From the NCBI GenBank assembly GCA_963844855.1, contig CAWJQP010000080.1, forward strand, positions 1 through 64,000: a stretch of 64,000 nucleotides of DNA, given 5' to 3'. Shown one piece after another: positions 9,927 through 19,409 of the stretch. Source of the stretch: DASQDN01 sp963844855 (GTDB lineage: Bacteria; Acidobacteriota; Terriglobia; Bryobacterales; Bryobacteraceae). The notes under the pieces were generated by a model. The model saw only the letters and a list, made by a program, of their open reading frames with translations. It searched no databases and was not told the origin of the DNA. Position 1 is the stretch's first letter, and every line of letters begins with the position of its first letter. A program made the translations under genes and the position numbers.

Positions 9927-10723
9927 ATGGCAACAACCATAGAGAGAGAGACAAGAACCACGGGAAAGGGCATCTCGGAATCAGAACGCCTCCGATCGTG
10001 TCTCCGGACGCATGGGATACCGCGCACAAGCAGATGCTCGTGAAGGAAAAGGCTCAGACGCAGGCCCGCGACGCCCTGGCCGCCGAACGCCGGCGGATGC
10101 CGTGGATGGCCGTCGAGAAGGCGTACAAATTCGAGGGGCCCGAGGGCAAGGTTAGCCTGCTCGACCTGTTCGAGGGCCGCCGGCAGTTGATCGTCTATCG
10201 CGCCTTCTTCGAGCCTGGGGTGTTTGGCTGGCCCGAGCACGCCTGCCGCGGCTGTTCCATGGTTGCTGATCAAGCCTCCCACCTGGCGCATCTGAATGCT
10301 CGCGACACCACGCTCGCGTACGCCTCGCGTGCGCCGCAGAAAGACATCGCGCGCCTGAAGGCACGAATGGGTTGGGAGATGCCATGGTACACCATCACAG
10401 ACAGCTTCGACGCCGACTTCGGCGTGGGCGAGTGGCACGGCCACAATGTGTTCATCCACGACGGCGACAAGGTGTTCCGCACATACTTCATCAACGCCCG
10501 CGGCGACGAGGCGATCGGGACCATCTGGAGCTACCTCGATATCACGCCCCTCGGCCGTCAGGAGACTTGGGAGGACTCGCCAGAGGGTTACCCACAGACC
10601 CCACCGTACAAGTGGTGGAACTGGCACGACAACTACGACGCTGAGACCTCGCCTGACCCGAAGTGGGTCCAGGTATCCGACGCCGGAGAAGCCGCCTTCC
10701 GAAAGGACGACGCAAAGACATGA
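9927..10723 (+). CDS. DUF899 thioredoxin-like protein (one frameshift)
   Basis: A thioredoxin-fold DUF899 protein of about 266 codons. A strong ribosome-binding site (AAAGGAGA, 9913-9920) sets the ATG at 9927, which encodes MATTIERETRTTGKG. The frame is then lost near 9962-9970, consistent with one missing base in an A-run, and resumes at PPIVSPDAWDTAHKQMLVKEK. The conserved core is clear: RRRMPWMAVEKAYKFEGPEG, the peroxiredoxin-like YRAFFEPG..GWPEHACRGCSMVADQ stretch with its Cys pair, GWEMPWYTITDSFDADFG, and the C-terminal WWNWHDNYD signature. Enzymatic function is not established for the family. It is one of only two places in the window where the break looks like a base loss. Confidence 0.85.
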
Positions 10724-10786
10724 CCAATGTCGGCCACGCGAGGCCGATGCTGACGATTACACCCGCCGCTCATCCTCCACCCGGCT

Positions 10787-11317
10787 TCAAAGACGGTCAA
10801 GTTCTTGAGCGCGCCGGCGATAGGCAAGAGCTTTCGCTCGCGTCAATAGGGCAACCACGACTACAGGAGTAACGGTTGCTAGCCCTGTCAAGGCCAGTCG
10901 CATGCCCCGTTCCGGACCACCAACAAGTTCCATAGCAATGCCGAGTTGCACGAGCAGCATTGTTTGCCAACAAATGGTCAACGCCTTTTCCTCTCGCTGC
11001 AGGATTCGGCGGTAGGCGTCGATCCCGAAGGCGCTTGGCAACAAGGGATGTGTTCTTATAAGGCGATACGCACGATAGGCCATGGAAATTCCGGCGCCGA
11101 TTCCGACCGTACCCCCGATTCTACCCATGACTGTTTGACTCACAAAGCAGAGAAGGCCAAAGAACGCAACCAGGATGAAAGCTGTGACCAAACCGACGGC
11201 CTTATGCCGGCGATCCTGTGAAAGCGCCTGGTCGGCGCGCCGACGGAATTCGCTCGGCGCCATCTGCCTGAGCGGCGGTTCCTGGTGTTGCCAAAGGAAT
11301 TGAATTGCGTTGGACAT
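10787..11317 (-). CDS. Membrane protein downstream of ECF sigma factor (possible anti-sigma)
   Basis: A 176-residue protein, family not recognised. The ATG at 11317 is chosen because it lies seven bases after the sigma-factor stop with an AAGGAG upstream; a longer reading would overlap the sigma gene. A hydrophilic N-terminal 45 residues (Arg-rich, SEFRRRADQALSQDRRHK) precede about four hydrophobic segments. A short cytosolic N-terminus followed by membrane helices, immediately after an ECF sigma gene, is the expected layout for an anti-sigma factor, but no zinc-binding HxxxCxxC motif is present. The role is inferred from position only. Confidence 0.7.
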   Translation of the reverse strand: MSNAIQFLWQHQEPPLRQMAPSEFRRRADQALSQDRRHKAVGLVTAFILVAFFGLLCFVSQTVMGRIGGTVGIGAGISMAYRAYRLIRTHPLLPSAFGIDAYRRILQREEKALTICWQTMLLVQLGIAMELVGGPERGMRLALTGLATVTPVVVVALLTRAKALAYRRRAQELDRL

Positions 11318-11324
11318 ATTGTGC

Positions 11325-11871
11325 CTATGCTCCTTGCTGAAAACGGCGCGAGAGAATGCTCTTGATGCGATAGACCTTTGTGGCAACGGCGCCGGGAGAA
11401 AGGCCAGTCATTTCCCCAATAGCAGCGGCGTCCATATCCTCCAGGTAGGCCACGATGATTTGGCGATCGAGCGGATCGAGTTGGTGGATCATCGCGAAAA
11501 CGCGCTCGAGGGTTTGTTGTCGGGCGGCGACATCTGATCCGAGCGGCTGGCAATCTGGAAGTCGCTCGATTTCGCAGAGGGTTAGAAAATGCCTTGCGGT
11601 TCAGGCGAGTTCTCCTGACAACGTGGGAGGCCGCTGTGTTGTGAGCTACGCGATATACCCAGGTTCGGATGGAACACCGGCCGTCGAAACCGGCGAAACT
11701 TCGCCAAATCGCGAGATGAATATCCTGTAGCAGGTCCTCGCGCACGTTGGCATCGGCCTCATATGCCAACGCCAGACGGTCCAAGGCCGGCCCAAACTGC
11801 GCTGCAGCTTCCTGATACAGGCGATCTTGTGCGGATCGAGTTGTGACGGACTCGATTCTGTCGACGCTCAC
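11325..11871 (-). CDS. ECF RNA polymerase sigma factor (one frameshift)
   Basis: An ECF-type sigma-70 factor of about 182 codons. Region 2 is evident in the first frame (ADANVREDLLQDIHLAIWRSFAGF, SIRTWVYRVAHNTAASHV). The frame breaks at A4 11586-11589 (T4 on the coding strand); removing one base joins RKAF to LTLCEIERL and to region 4 in the second frame (LDPLDRQIIVAYLEDMDAAAIGEMTGLSPGAVATKVYRIKSIL), where the helix-turn-helix is visible. It would direct RNA polymerase to a stress or envelope regulon. The next gene, seven bases downstream, encodes a membrane protein that may control it. Divergent from the sugar isomerase gene. Confidence 0.85.
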
Positions 11872-12006
11872 CTATAGGTAGTCCTTCACGGAGGAACTAT
11901 CTCACACAGGCGGTAAATTTGGGCTACCGTGACGTCGTGGCGTGAAATCTGAATTGCTTTATCGACCGCAAATTACGCGGATGGCGCGAGGGCTTAGCAT
12001 GGAAAC

Positions 12007-12846
12007 ATGTTACGCAGACGATTTCTGGCCGCGGCCGCTGCTTCCACTGCGGGTCTTGCCGGCGCCAGGCTGAAAACAGTCGGTGTCCAGTTGTACACCC
12101 TTCGGACAATCATCGATGAGAAGCCTCTCGAAGTTCTGCAGTCGCTCGAACAGGTGGGGTTCCGCGAATGCGAAGTCATCCAGGGCAATATCGACAAGAT
12201 CTGGGACAGCCTGAAGCAAACCAGACTGAAGCCAGTCAGCCTGCATCTTGACACCGCCATGTTCACTCGCGATCAGGCCAAGCTTCCCGCGGCTCTCGAG
12301 CTTGCAAAGAAGCGCGGTTTCTCATTTGTTGTCTGTCCTTATATCGCGCCGCAGGACCGGGGCGGTGTGGACGTGATCAAGCGTCTGGCGGAAACTCTGA
12401 ACAAAGCCGGCGAAACCTGTGCTAAGTCAGGTCTGAAGCTGGCCTATCACAACCATGCTTTCGAGTTCGAGCCCGCGGGCTCCGGAACGCTGCTCGATGT
12501 GCTCCTGGATTCGTCCGACTCCAAACTGGTAACGCTGGAACTCGACATCATGTGGTCGCGCGTAGGCGGAGTTGATCCGGTTTCCCTTCTCCAGAAGTAC
12601 GGCAAGCGTGTCACGCTAATGCATCTGAAAAACGTCGCCGCGGAAGTGGGCCCTCAATTCAACGAGAAAGTCCCTCGCGAAGCCTTCCGAGAAGTAGGCA
12701 ATGGCGCAGTGGATATACCTGCCGTACTCAAGGCTGCCGCCAAAGCTGGCGTACAGCATTACTTCGTCGAGCAAGACCAGACGCCAGGCAACCCGTTGGA
12801 CTCGCTGAAACAAAGCTACGGTTATCTCCAGCAGCTCTCGTATTAG
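12007..12846 (+). CDS. Sugar phosphate isomerase/epimerase, TIM-barrel (Tat-like leader)
   Basis: An intact 279-residue xylose-isomerase-like TIM-barrel protein. The N-terminus (MLRRRFLAAAAASTAGLAGA) looks like a Tat leader. The body shows VGVQLYTLR, QVGFRECEVIQ, the LAYHNHAFEFEP segment with metal-binding His and Glu, LELDIMWSRVGGVDP, and VTLMHLKN, all typical of the AP-endonuclease-2-like sugar epimerase family. The Glu-Asp-His-Glu metal ligands are plausibly in place (ending in HYFVEQDQT). Substrate unknown; exported members are common in Acidobacteriota. No partner gene adjoins it. Confidence 0.85.
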   Translation: MLRRRFLAAAAASTAGLAGARLKTVGVQLYTLRTIIDEKPLEVLQSLEQVGFRECEVIQGNIDKIWDSLKQTRLKPVSLHLDTAMFTRDQAKLPAALELAKKRGFSFVVCPYIAPQDRGGVDVIKRLAETLNKAGETCAKSGLKLAYHNHAFEFEPAGSGTLLDVLLDSSDSKLVTLELDIMWSRVGGVDPVSLLQKYGKRVTLMHLKNVAAEVGPQFNEKVPREAFREVGNGAVDIPAVLKAAAKAGVQHYFVEQDQTPGNPLDSLKQSYGYLQQLSY

Positions 12847-13038
12847 CGCGTCCTTGCGGAACAAACAACGCAGTAACGGTGTCACCGTAGATGTGGAAAA
12901 GCGAAATTGATCCGGTGAATTGCTCTGATCGCTAGTATTGTTTGGCTGACAGCGTTCCAAATTCGCTACTCGCTCGAAACTATTGAGGCTCAGGACACAT
13001 TTCTCTTCATCCCGTTTGAGTTGAAGCTTGTTCTAACG

Positions 13039-13332
13039 TTATTGAACGAAGTTGTCGGGCGAGGCAGTGCTGGCGTAGGTTTGGAGATTCACAACTTCGG
13101 GCTGCTTCTGGACGATGGCTGCCAGTTCGTTGGCGACGCGCGCAGTTTCCTCGAGCGTAGTCCCCTCGGGCATGTCGATGATGACTTGGAATTCGCTCTT
13201 GTTGTCGAACGGCAGCATCTTCATCTTGACGAATCCGACGCCTATGAGACTTATCGCTCCGAGGAGCATCGTCGCGACCAGCCCCAAAAAGCCGTAGCGC
13301 GCAGCGGCGTGATGGAGCAACGGATTCATCAC
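13039..13332 (-). pseudogene. RND efflux pump fragment (CusA/HAE1-like)
   Basis: A 97-residue open stretch matching only an internal slice of an RND transporter: a transmembrane helix (GFLGLVATMLLGAISLIGVG) leading into the periplasmic segment MLPFDNKSEFQVIIDMPEGTTLEETARVANEL and PEVVNLQTYASTASP, after which it stops. A working pump needs about 1,000 residues and 12 helices, so this is a remnant. Its GTG overlaps the methyltransferase stop codon, which looks like a short operon but could be an accident of the deletion that joined them. I see no further RND sequence on either side. Confidence 0.75.
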
Positions 13333-14073
13333 GCGACGGTAAAGCGGGTGAGGCGGCTCTCGGTTTCCCGTTGGACGTAGCCGGCGCCGCCTCCGAGGAT
13401 CCTGAATAATTCGATGAAATCTACCGGACTCTTGTCGGGCGATATGAAGTGATACGTGTCCTTGGTCATGGATATGCTTTCACTTGGAATTCCGGCCTGG
13501 CCAAAGCGCTCGATGACGTGAGCGTCCACGCCCCAAGTCATCGGGCTGACGAAACCTTCCGGAGGTGGAGGTGTGAAGGCTGAGCTTATCCTCAGAACTT
13601 GCGACACGAATGTTGGATCGTTTGGGATCCAGTTGCCCATCACGATGCGGCCACCTGGTTTGGTCACGCGGACCATCTCTCTGGCTACGTCGAAAGGCTT
13701 GGGAGCAAACATGGCGCCGAATATCGAGAGGGTCAGATCAAACGAATCGTCGTCTACGCCTTGCAGGTTGCAGGCATCTCCCTCTTGAAACTTCAGGCGG
13801 TCGAGACCCGCCTCTGCCGCGCGTTTGTTTCCGGCCGTGACGAGGTTTCTGGCAATGTCGATTCCGACCACTTCTGCTCCCAAAGTGGCTAACGGAATCG
13901 CTGTCGTGCCGTCTCCGCAGCCCAGATCCAAAACCTGCATGTGGGGCGTTATCCCGAGAGACCTGACGACTGCTTCCCCGGAGTCGCGCATGAATGCGGC
14001 AATCCTGGTAAAGTCGCCCTTCTCCCACAACGCTTTGTTTGAATTCGTGACGCCTCTCGTTCAGTTGTTGCAT
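13329..14073 (-). CDS. Class I SAM-dependent methyltransferase (one frameshift)
   Basis: A methyltransferase of about 247 codons. Motif I is VLDLGCGDGTTAIPLA, the acidic SAM-ribose contact is VVGIDIARN, and the motif IV/post-I region is FDLTLSIFGAMFAPKPF. VTKPGGRIVMGNWIP follows, as in UbiE/COQ5-like enzymes. The best start is the ATG at 14073 (MQQLNERRHEFKQ) behind a GAGAGGA ribosome-binding site. That start requires dropping one base at TTT 14034-14036 to join ALWEKGDFTRIAAF. Without the correction a shorter start at 14030 would be used. The methyl acceptor is unknown. The gene is divergent from an AraC regulator that probably controls it. Confidence 0.85.
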
Positions 14074-14229
14074 GATGTCCTCTCCACGGTAGAATTGTGC
14101 AGTGGATCGGTGAGAGATGACCATGCTTCAGCGTCTGGAAGTGTTGCTCGAACGGCCACCCGAAGGTCATTGGTTTGCGCGGAGTCCAGCCAACTTTGCA
14201 GATCGTCCGGAGACTCCCTGGAGTAATCT
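14074..14229. promoter_or_regulatory. Divergent intergenic region, methyltransferase / AraC regulator
   Basis: A 156-base gap between two divergently read genes, the usual location of an AraC-family operator and of both promoters. I could not identify a convincing -35/-10 pair or a direct-repeat operator by eye. Confidence 0.4.
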
Positions 14230-15222
14230 ATGGACGCTTTCTCCGAGATTCTGAGCGGAGTCAAGCTGAACGGCGCGTTGTTCTTCAGCGCTGAACTCTC
14301 CGCTCCGTGGGGTTTTTCGTCCCCCGCATCGAATATGCTCGCTCCCATGCTTGCTCCGGGGGCGCCGCACTTGGTGATCTACCACTTCGTTATCGACGGC
14401 GAAGCGTTCGTGCAGTTGGCGGATGGACAATCCGTCGAGCTTGGCCCCGGAGATGTCGTCGTCCTTCCCCATGGGGATCCACACCGAATGACCAGCGGTA
14501 GAGTCGTGACGGCGACGTCCCTTACCTCGGCGATTCTTTCCAAGGTGAAATCGCACGACTTGAGTCCGCTGCAGACCGGTGGCGGCGGTGACACGGCGCG
14601 GTATGTTTGTGGGTACATGGCCTGCGATCCCCTCCTAAGCCGGCCAATTCTGAACGGGCTGCCGCCCGTCTTTAAGGTCAATATCAGGACGGATCGCTCC
14701 GGGCAATGGCTTGAAAATTCCATCTTGCATCTGGTCGAAGAAGCAGCTTCCGGACAAGTCGGCAGTGCAGCCATGCTTGCGAAACTCTCGGAGGCTCTGT
14801 TCGTCGACACCTTGCGGCGCTACATTGCCAACTTGCCAGAGCAACAGGGGGGATGGCTGGCGGGAGCACGCGATCCCATCGTAGGGAAGAGCCTCGGATT
14901 GCTTCATAGCCGCGTTGGCCATCCTTGGACCATCGCGGGTCTAGCAGGCGAGGTGGGCATTTCCCGATCCGCGCTGGTGGAGCGCTTTACCAGATATCTC
15001 GCCGAGCCGCCCATGACATACTTGACCCGCTGGAGGCTTCAATTGGCCGCGCGGTCGCTCGAAAATACGCCACGGGGCGTTGCGGAAATCGCCGCCGAAG
15101 TCGGATACGAGTCGGAGGCGGCCTTCAATCGCGCGTTCAAGCGTGAATTTGGACAGCCTCCCGGCCAACATCGCCGCGATCATCAAGGGTTCGCCTACAA
15201 AGAAGGCAAACAAACCCCTTGA
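14230..15222 (+). CDS. AraC-family transcriptional regulator with cupin sensor domain
   Basis: An intact 330-residue regulator. The N-terminal 190 residues form a cupin_6-type sensor (WGFSSPASNMLAPM, LVIYHFVIDGEAFVQL, LGPGDVVVLPHGDPHRM). The C-terminal 100 residues carry the two helix-turn-helices of AraC/XylS (TIAGLAGEVGISRSALVERFTRYLAEPPMTYLTRWRLQLAA, then GVAEIAAEVGYESEAAFNRAFKREFGQPPGQ). An in-frame stop six bases before the ATG fixes the start. The AraC/cupin class commonly regulates the neighbouring divergent gene, here the methyltransferase. Confidence 0.92.
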   Translation: MDAFSEILSGVKLNGALFFSAELSAPWGFSSPASNMLAPMLAPGAPHLVIYHFVIDGEAFVQLADGQSVELGPGDVVVLPHGDPHRMTSGRVVTATSLTSAILSKVKSHDLSPLQTGGGGDTARYVCGYMACDPLLSRPILNGLPPVFKVNIRTDRSGQWLENSILHLVEEAASGQVGSAAMLAKLSEALFVDTLRRYIANLPEQQGGWLAGARDPIVGKSLGLLHSRVGHPWTIAGLAGEVGISRSALVERFTRYLAEPPMTYLTRWRLQLAARSLENTPRGVAEIAAEVGYESEAAFNRAFKREFGQPPGQHRRDHQGFAYKEGKQTP

Positions 15223-15941
15223 AGCCACGGGCTGCGCCTGATTATTAAGCGGGCTGGCTCCCTTTGACGAGAAACAGAATATGCGCGGGTGTGTCACTTA
15301 GGGTGTCCCGAAGTCCCGTTGGAGGAATCTTCAAGCGCACCGCACACGTCTTCGAACAGACTTCCGAAAATGCCATCGCACGGAGAACGCCAAAGTATTC
15401 GAAGGACGGATCAATGTCCTATTGCGTCATGTACAAGACAGCCGCGACGTTCGGAATCCGGCGCATGGGCTGCCGCACGGACCGTCTGCTGTGACTTACC
15501 TGCGAGTTATTCCTGGAAGATTTCCATCCGATTTACGGCGGGCATAGGGACGTCAACCGCTGCGATGAGCAGAGACGTCGTTGGACCGGTCATCCGGGCA
15601 AACGAGAGGTTCCAATAGTCGATCGCTGTGACCCGCCGATGCCAGCTGCGGTTGCGTGTTGGTGATTTTGATAACGATTCTTCATCGTCAACATAAGAGC
15701 GGCGCAGGATGGAAAGGCTAAGCCTCCATTGACATCCATTGAAATCGTACGAATTTCTCTAAGATTCTTGTGATATGCTTCGTCCGTTCAGACTGCAGGT
15801 CAGGCTGTGGACGGCAATCGGGTGCGATTCGCGCAGGTGCGATCCCAACCGCCGTGTCGAAGGCCGGTAGTTGTTGAGCCGGTCTGGAAGTCAAAGTCGA
15901 AACATCCCGGAAGGGATTGTGTGCATAAAGGGGCCATCCTC
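15223..15941. other. 719-base gap without a recognisable gene
   Basis: No convincing gene. On the minus strand, between about 15762 and 15510, there is an open stretch of some 80 codons without a good start codon; it ends in DYWNLSFARMTGPTT..AAVDVPMPAVNR and might be the tail of a decayed gene, but I cannot name a family. The last 150 bases presumably contain the promoter of the TonB receptor that starts at 15942. Confidence 0.4.
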
Positions 15942-18900
15942 ATGAAACGGTCAAAGCCAGCCGCGTTCGCGGCGATGGTTATTCTTCTTGCTATCCTTCC
16001 GACGCTCACCTTCGGACAGGTATCAACGGCCACTGTGCTCGGTACGGTAACCGATCCCGCAGGGGCGGTGGTTCCGGGAGCTGCGATAGTGCTTGCGAAC
16101 CTGCAGACCGGAGTCGAGATCCGGAGCGAAACCAACGAGACCGGAAACTATCGGATTCAGAACATCCAGGTGGGTACGTACAGTCTGTCTGCTTCCGCCG
16201 ATGGCTTCTCCACGAAGCGAGTGGACCGGCTTACGCTGACGGTGAACCAGACCTCCACTCTCGACTTCATATTGGCGGTGGGGACGGTAGCGGAAACAGT
16301 GACAGGTTGAAGCTTCCGGCGTCGAAGTGCAGAGTTCGACAGCCGAGCTGGGTCAGGTGGTGGAAGAGAAGCAGGTGGTCGACCTTCCGCTCAACGGCCG
16401 AAACTTTACGCAGATGATGATGCTGCAGCCTGGTGTCGTTACGGTCAACCCGCCGGGCAGCCAGTCCCTCAGTTACACCCGCGGAATCGGCGAGGCGACG
16501 AACCCCTCCGTCAACGGGCAGAACAACCGGACCAACGTCTACATGCTCGATGGCGTCGCCAACTTCGAAACCTTCGGCAATGCCTGGGCGGTCCCGCCGA
16601 TCATCGACGCCATTCAGGAATTTAAGCTCCAGTCACACAACGATTCCGCCGAGTTCGGCTCCGGCTCCGGCGGCACGGTTAACGTGGTGACGAAGTCCGG
16701 TACTAACGAGATTCATGGAACGGGCTTCTACTTCGGCAAGAACGACGCCTTCAACGCCCGCCAGTTCAACCAGGCGACCGTGAATCCGTTTAAGCAGCAT
16801 CAATTCGGCGGCACCGTGGGCGGCCCCATCATCAAGAACAAGACGTTCTTCTTCGGCGCTTACCAGGGATTCCGGTTCCGTAGCCCGGCCCGGCAGTACT
16901 TCTATGTACCAATCCAGGCGATGCTGAACGGTGACTTCAGCGGCCCGGAGAAACGCGGCGGCGACATCTTCGACCCCATGACGACGAGGCAGGACCCGGC
17001 CACCGGAGCGTTCCTGCGGAATCCGTTCCCCGGCAACATAATCCCGCGCGAGCCGGATCGACCAGCGGATGCTCGACTACATCAGCGGGACCGGGGTACC
17101 GCTGCCTATTGTCACCGATCAGGCGCGTTTCAACGCTCTGAACAATTTCGCCCGCGCGCTCGATCAGGACGAGTGGCAGGTCAAGGTGGACCACCAGTTC
17201 AGTGCCAACGACATGGTGTGGTTCCGCTATAGCTCACTCGACCAGACAGACGCCGGGCCCGGCGGACGCACCAATCTGGTGTCCACCTCTGAGCAGGACT
17301 CCTACAACATGTCCGCAAGCTGGGTGCATGTCATGGATCCGACCTCGACCTTGCAGGTCCAGTTCGGAAAATCCATCAGCGATATACCAAACACAGTGGC
17401 CTTCGAAAACGTGCCGGCCGACCTGATCCAGAAGGTTGGTCTTGGACCGGAACTGGTGGAATACCGTCTCGGCACGATTATTTCGGGGTTCGCCCCCGCC
17501 GACTATTTCGGCGGCACACCGATTATCCAGCCCAACCGCCCCGCTGACAACTGGCAGTTCAAAGGCAACTACTCGAAGGTTATCGGGAGCCACACCTTAA
17601 AAATAGGCGGTGACTTCATGAGAGCCACCATGCAGCGGCAACAGGCTTCCCATGGCGTTGATTTCACGCGCCGCGAGACGGCGGACCTCGCCCGGTCGGC
17701 GACCACCGGTGACGCCATGGCTTCCATGTTGCTGAACGTGCCAACTTCTCTACTCGCCGCAACATCATTGAATCTCTGCGGTTCGGCGGCAATCTCGGCC
17801 TGTTCATCCAGGACTCCTGGAAGGTAAACCAAAGATTGACGGTGAACCTGGGACTCCGGTTCGATTACGCGTGGGTTCCGCAGTATGGAACCAGGGAAGA
17901 ACTCAACATCTTCTCGGGCAACGGCAACACCGATACCGGCGAATACGTGATTTTCGACACGCCGCCCGCTTGCAGCGCCTCGCAACAAGCACCGTGCATC
18001 CCGACGCCGGACGGCAGTCTCCCCGCGCACGTGAGCTCCGTCAACGGGGGTACGATCTTTGACGGCCGCGGCGCGATGTTCGGGCCCCGCGTGGGCATCG
18101 CCTATCGTCTCACCGACAAGACTGCTTTACGCTTCTCCGGGGGCATCTTCTACGACAATTGGGCCGGCATCTATCAGAGTATGCGTGGCGTCGGGCGGCA
18201 CGTGGCCCGACGTTTCGGTGACGCGCCTCGGCAGCTTGAACGATCCGACGCCGAGCAAGCCCTTCCCCGGCGTCACCGGTCAGGACCCTTCGCTGGGCGC
18301 CTCCGGCGTACCGGAACCCACGCCGTTCAACCAGGAATGGTGGTTTGTGGATCCCGAGTTCGACCAGGCGTACTCGATGCAGTGGAACTTCGGCATGCAG
18401 CATCAGTTAGCCCAGTCTACCGTTCTTGAAGTGAACTACGTCGGCTCCGGCAGCCGGGATCTCTCGGTGGGCGGCCGGTTCAATACCGCGGTTCGTCCGG
18501 GACCGGGCGACCCGCGCGATCGCATGCGCTTCCCGTACATGCGCCCGACGTTCTTTGAGAAATCGACCGGCCGCAGCAACTATAACAGCCTGCAGGTGGC
18601 GCTGAGGCGCAGTTTCCGGAGCGGCCTGGCGATGACCGCCGCTTACACCTGGTCGAAGTCGATCGATGTCGCCTGCTCGGGCTTCTTCGGAGCCGAAGCC
18701 TGTTCGGTGCAGAACGAATACGCCCTCAACAACGACCGCAGTGTGTCGGCTTTCAACGTCCCGCAAAACCTGGTGGTGAGCTGGGTCTACGAGATGCCCT
18801 TCGGAAAGGGCAAGCGTCTTACTACGAACAACAACGTCGTCGACTATATCCTCGGCGGCTGGCAGTTCAACGGCATCATGGCGCTTGCGCAACGGGATCC

Positions 18901-19301
18901 CATATCACGTCACCGTGCCCGGAGACATCGCCAACATATTCAACAGCGGCACCTATCTGCGCGCGAACCTGGTTGGCGATCACAAGTTGGACAACCCGAC
19001 GCCGGAGCGCTGGATCAACACCAGCGCGTTCAGGGCGCCGGAACAGTTTACCTTCGGCAACCTCGGGCGAAACAGCCTGCGACCCGATTGGGTCCGGCGG
19101 TTCGACCTTTCCGTGTTCCGGCGGTTCCCGCTCAAAGGCGAAAGGCTTCAGCTCGAGCTTCGCCTGGAAACTTTCAACGCCTTCAACACGCCGATGTACG
19201 CCGCGCCCAACGCCAACCTGGCCAGTGGCACGTTCGGCCTCGTTACCGGCGTACAGGTTCCACCCCGGCAGTTGCAACTCGGCGGGAAGATCATCTTCTG
19301 A
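15942..19301 (+). CDS. TonB-dependent receptor, Oar-like (five frameshifts)
   Basis: A complete Oar-like outer-membrane receptor of about 1,119 codons, broken into six segments. Signal peptide (AAMVILLAILPTLTFGQ), carboxypeptidase-regulatory domain (VLGTVTDPAGAVVPGAAIV), plug (VVDLPLNGRNFTQMMML, SVNGQNNRTNVYMLDG, NSAEFGSGSGG-type sequence, VVTKSGTNEIHGTGFYF) and a long barrel ending in LQLGGKIIF with the terminal Phe expected of barrel proteins. Breaks: GG 16305-16306 (+1), near 17052 (+1), near 17742 (-1), GGG 18193-18195 (+1) and near 18888 (+1). The family transports unknown large substrates. A TPR gene follows in the same direction. Confidence 0.88.
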
Positions 19302-19409
19302 TGAACTGTGACACCTAGTTCATCAAAAACGACCGAGCCCGTGCCGCCTGAACTCGCAACGGCTGCGGCCACTTCATTCGAAGCGGTCGCTGCCGCTGTT
19401 TTCTTGATA

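Noticed and set aside
14122..14256. Short plus-strand open frame across the AraC start
   Set aside because: Forty-odd codons overlapping the AraC start in another frame, without a ribosome-binding site or recognisable sequence.
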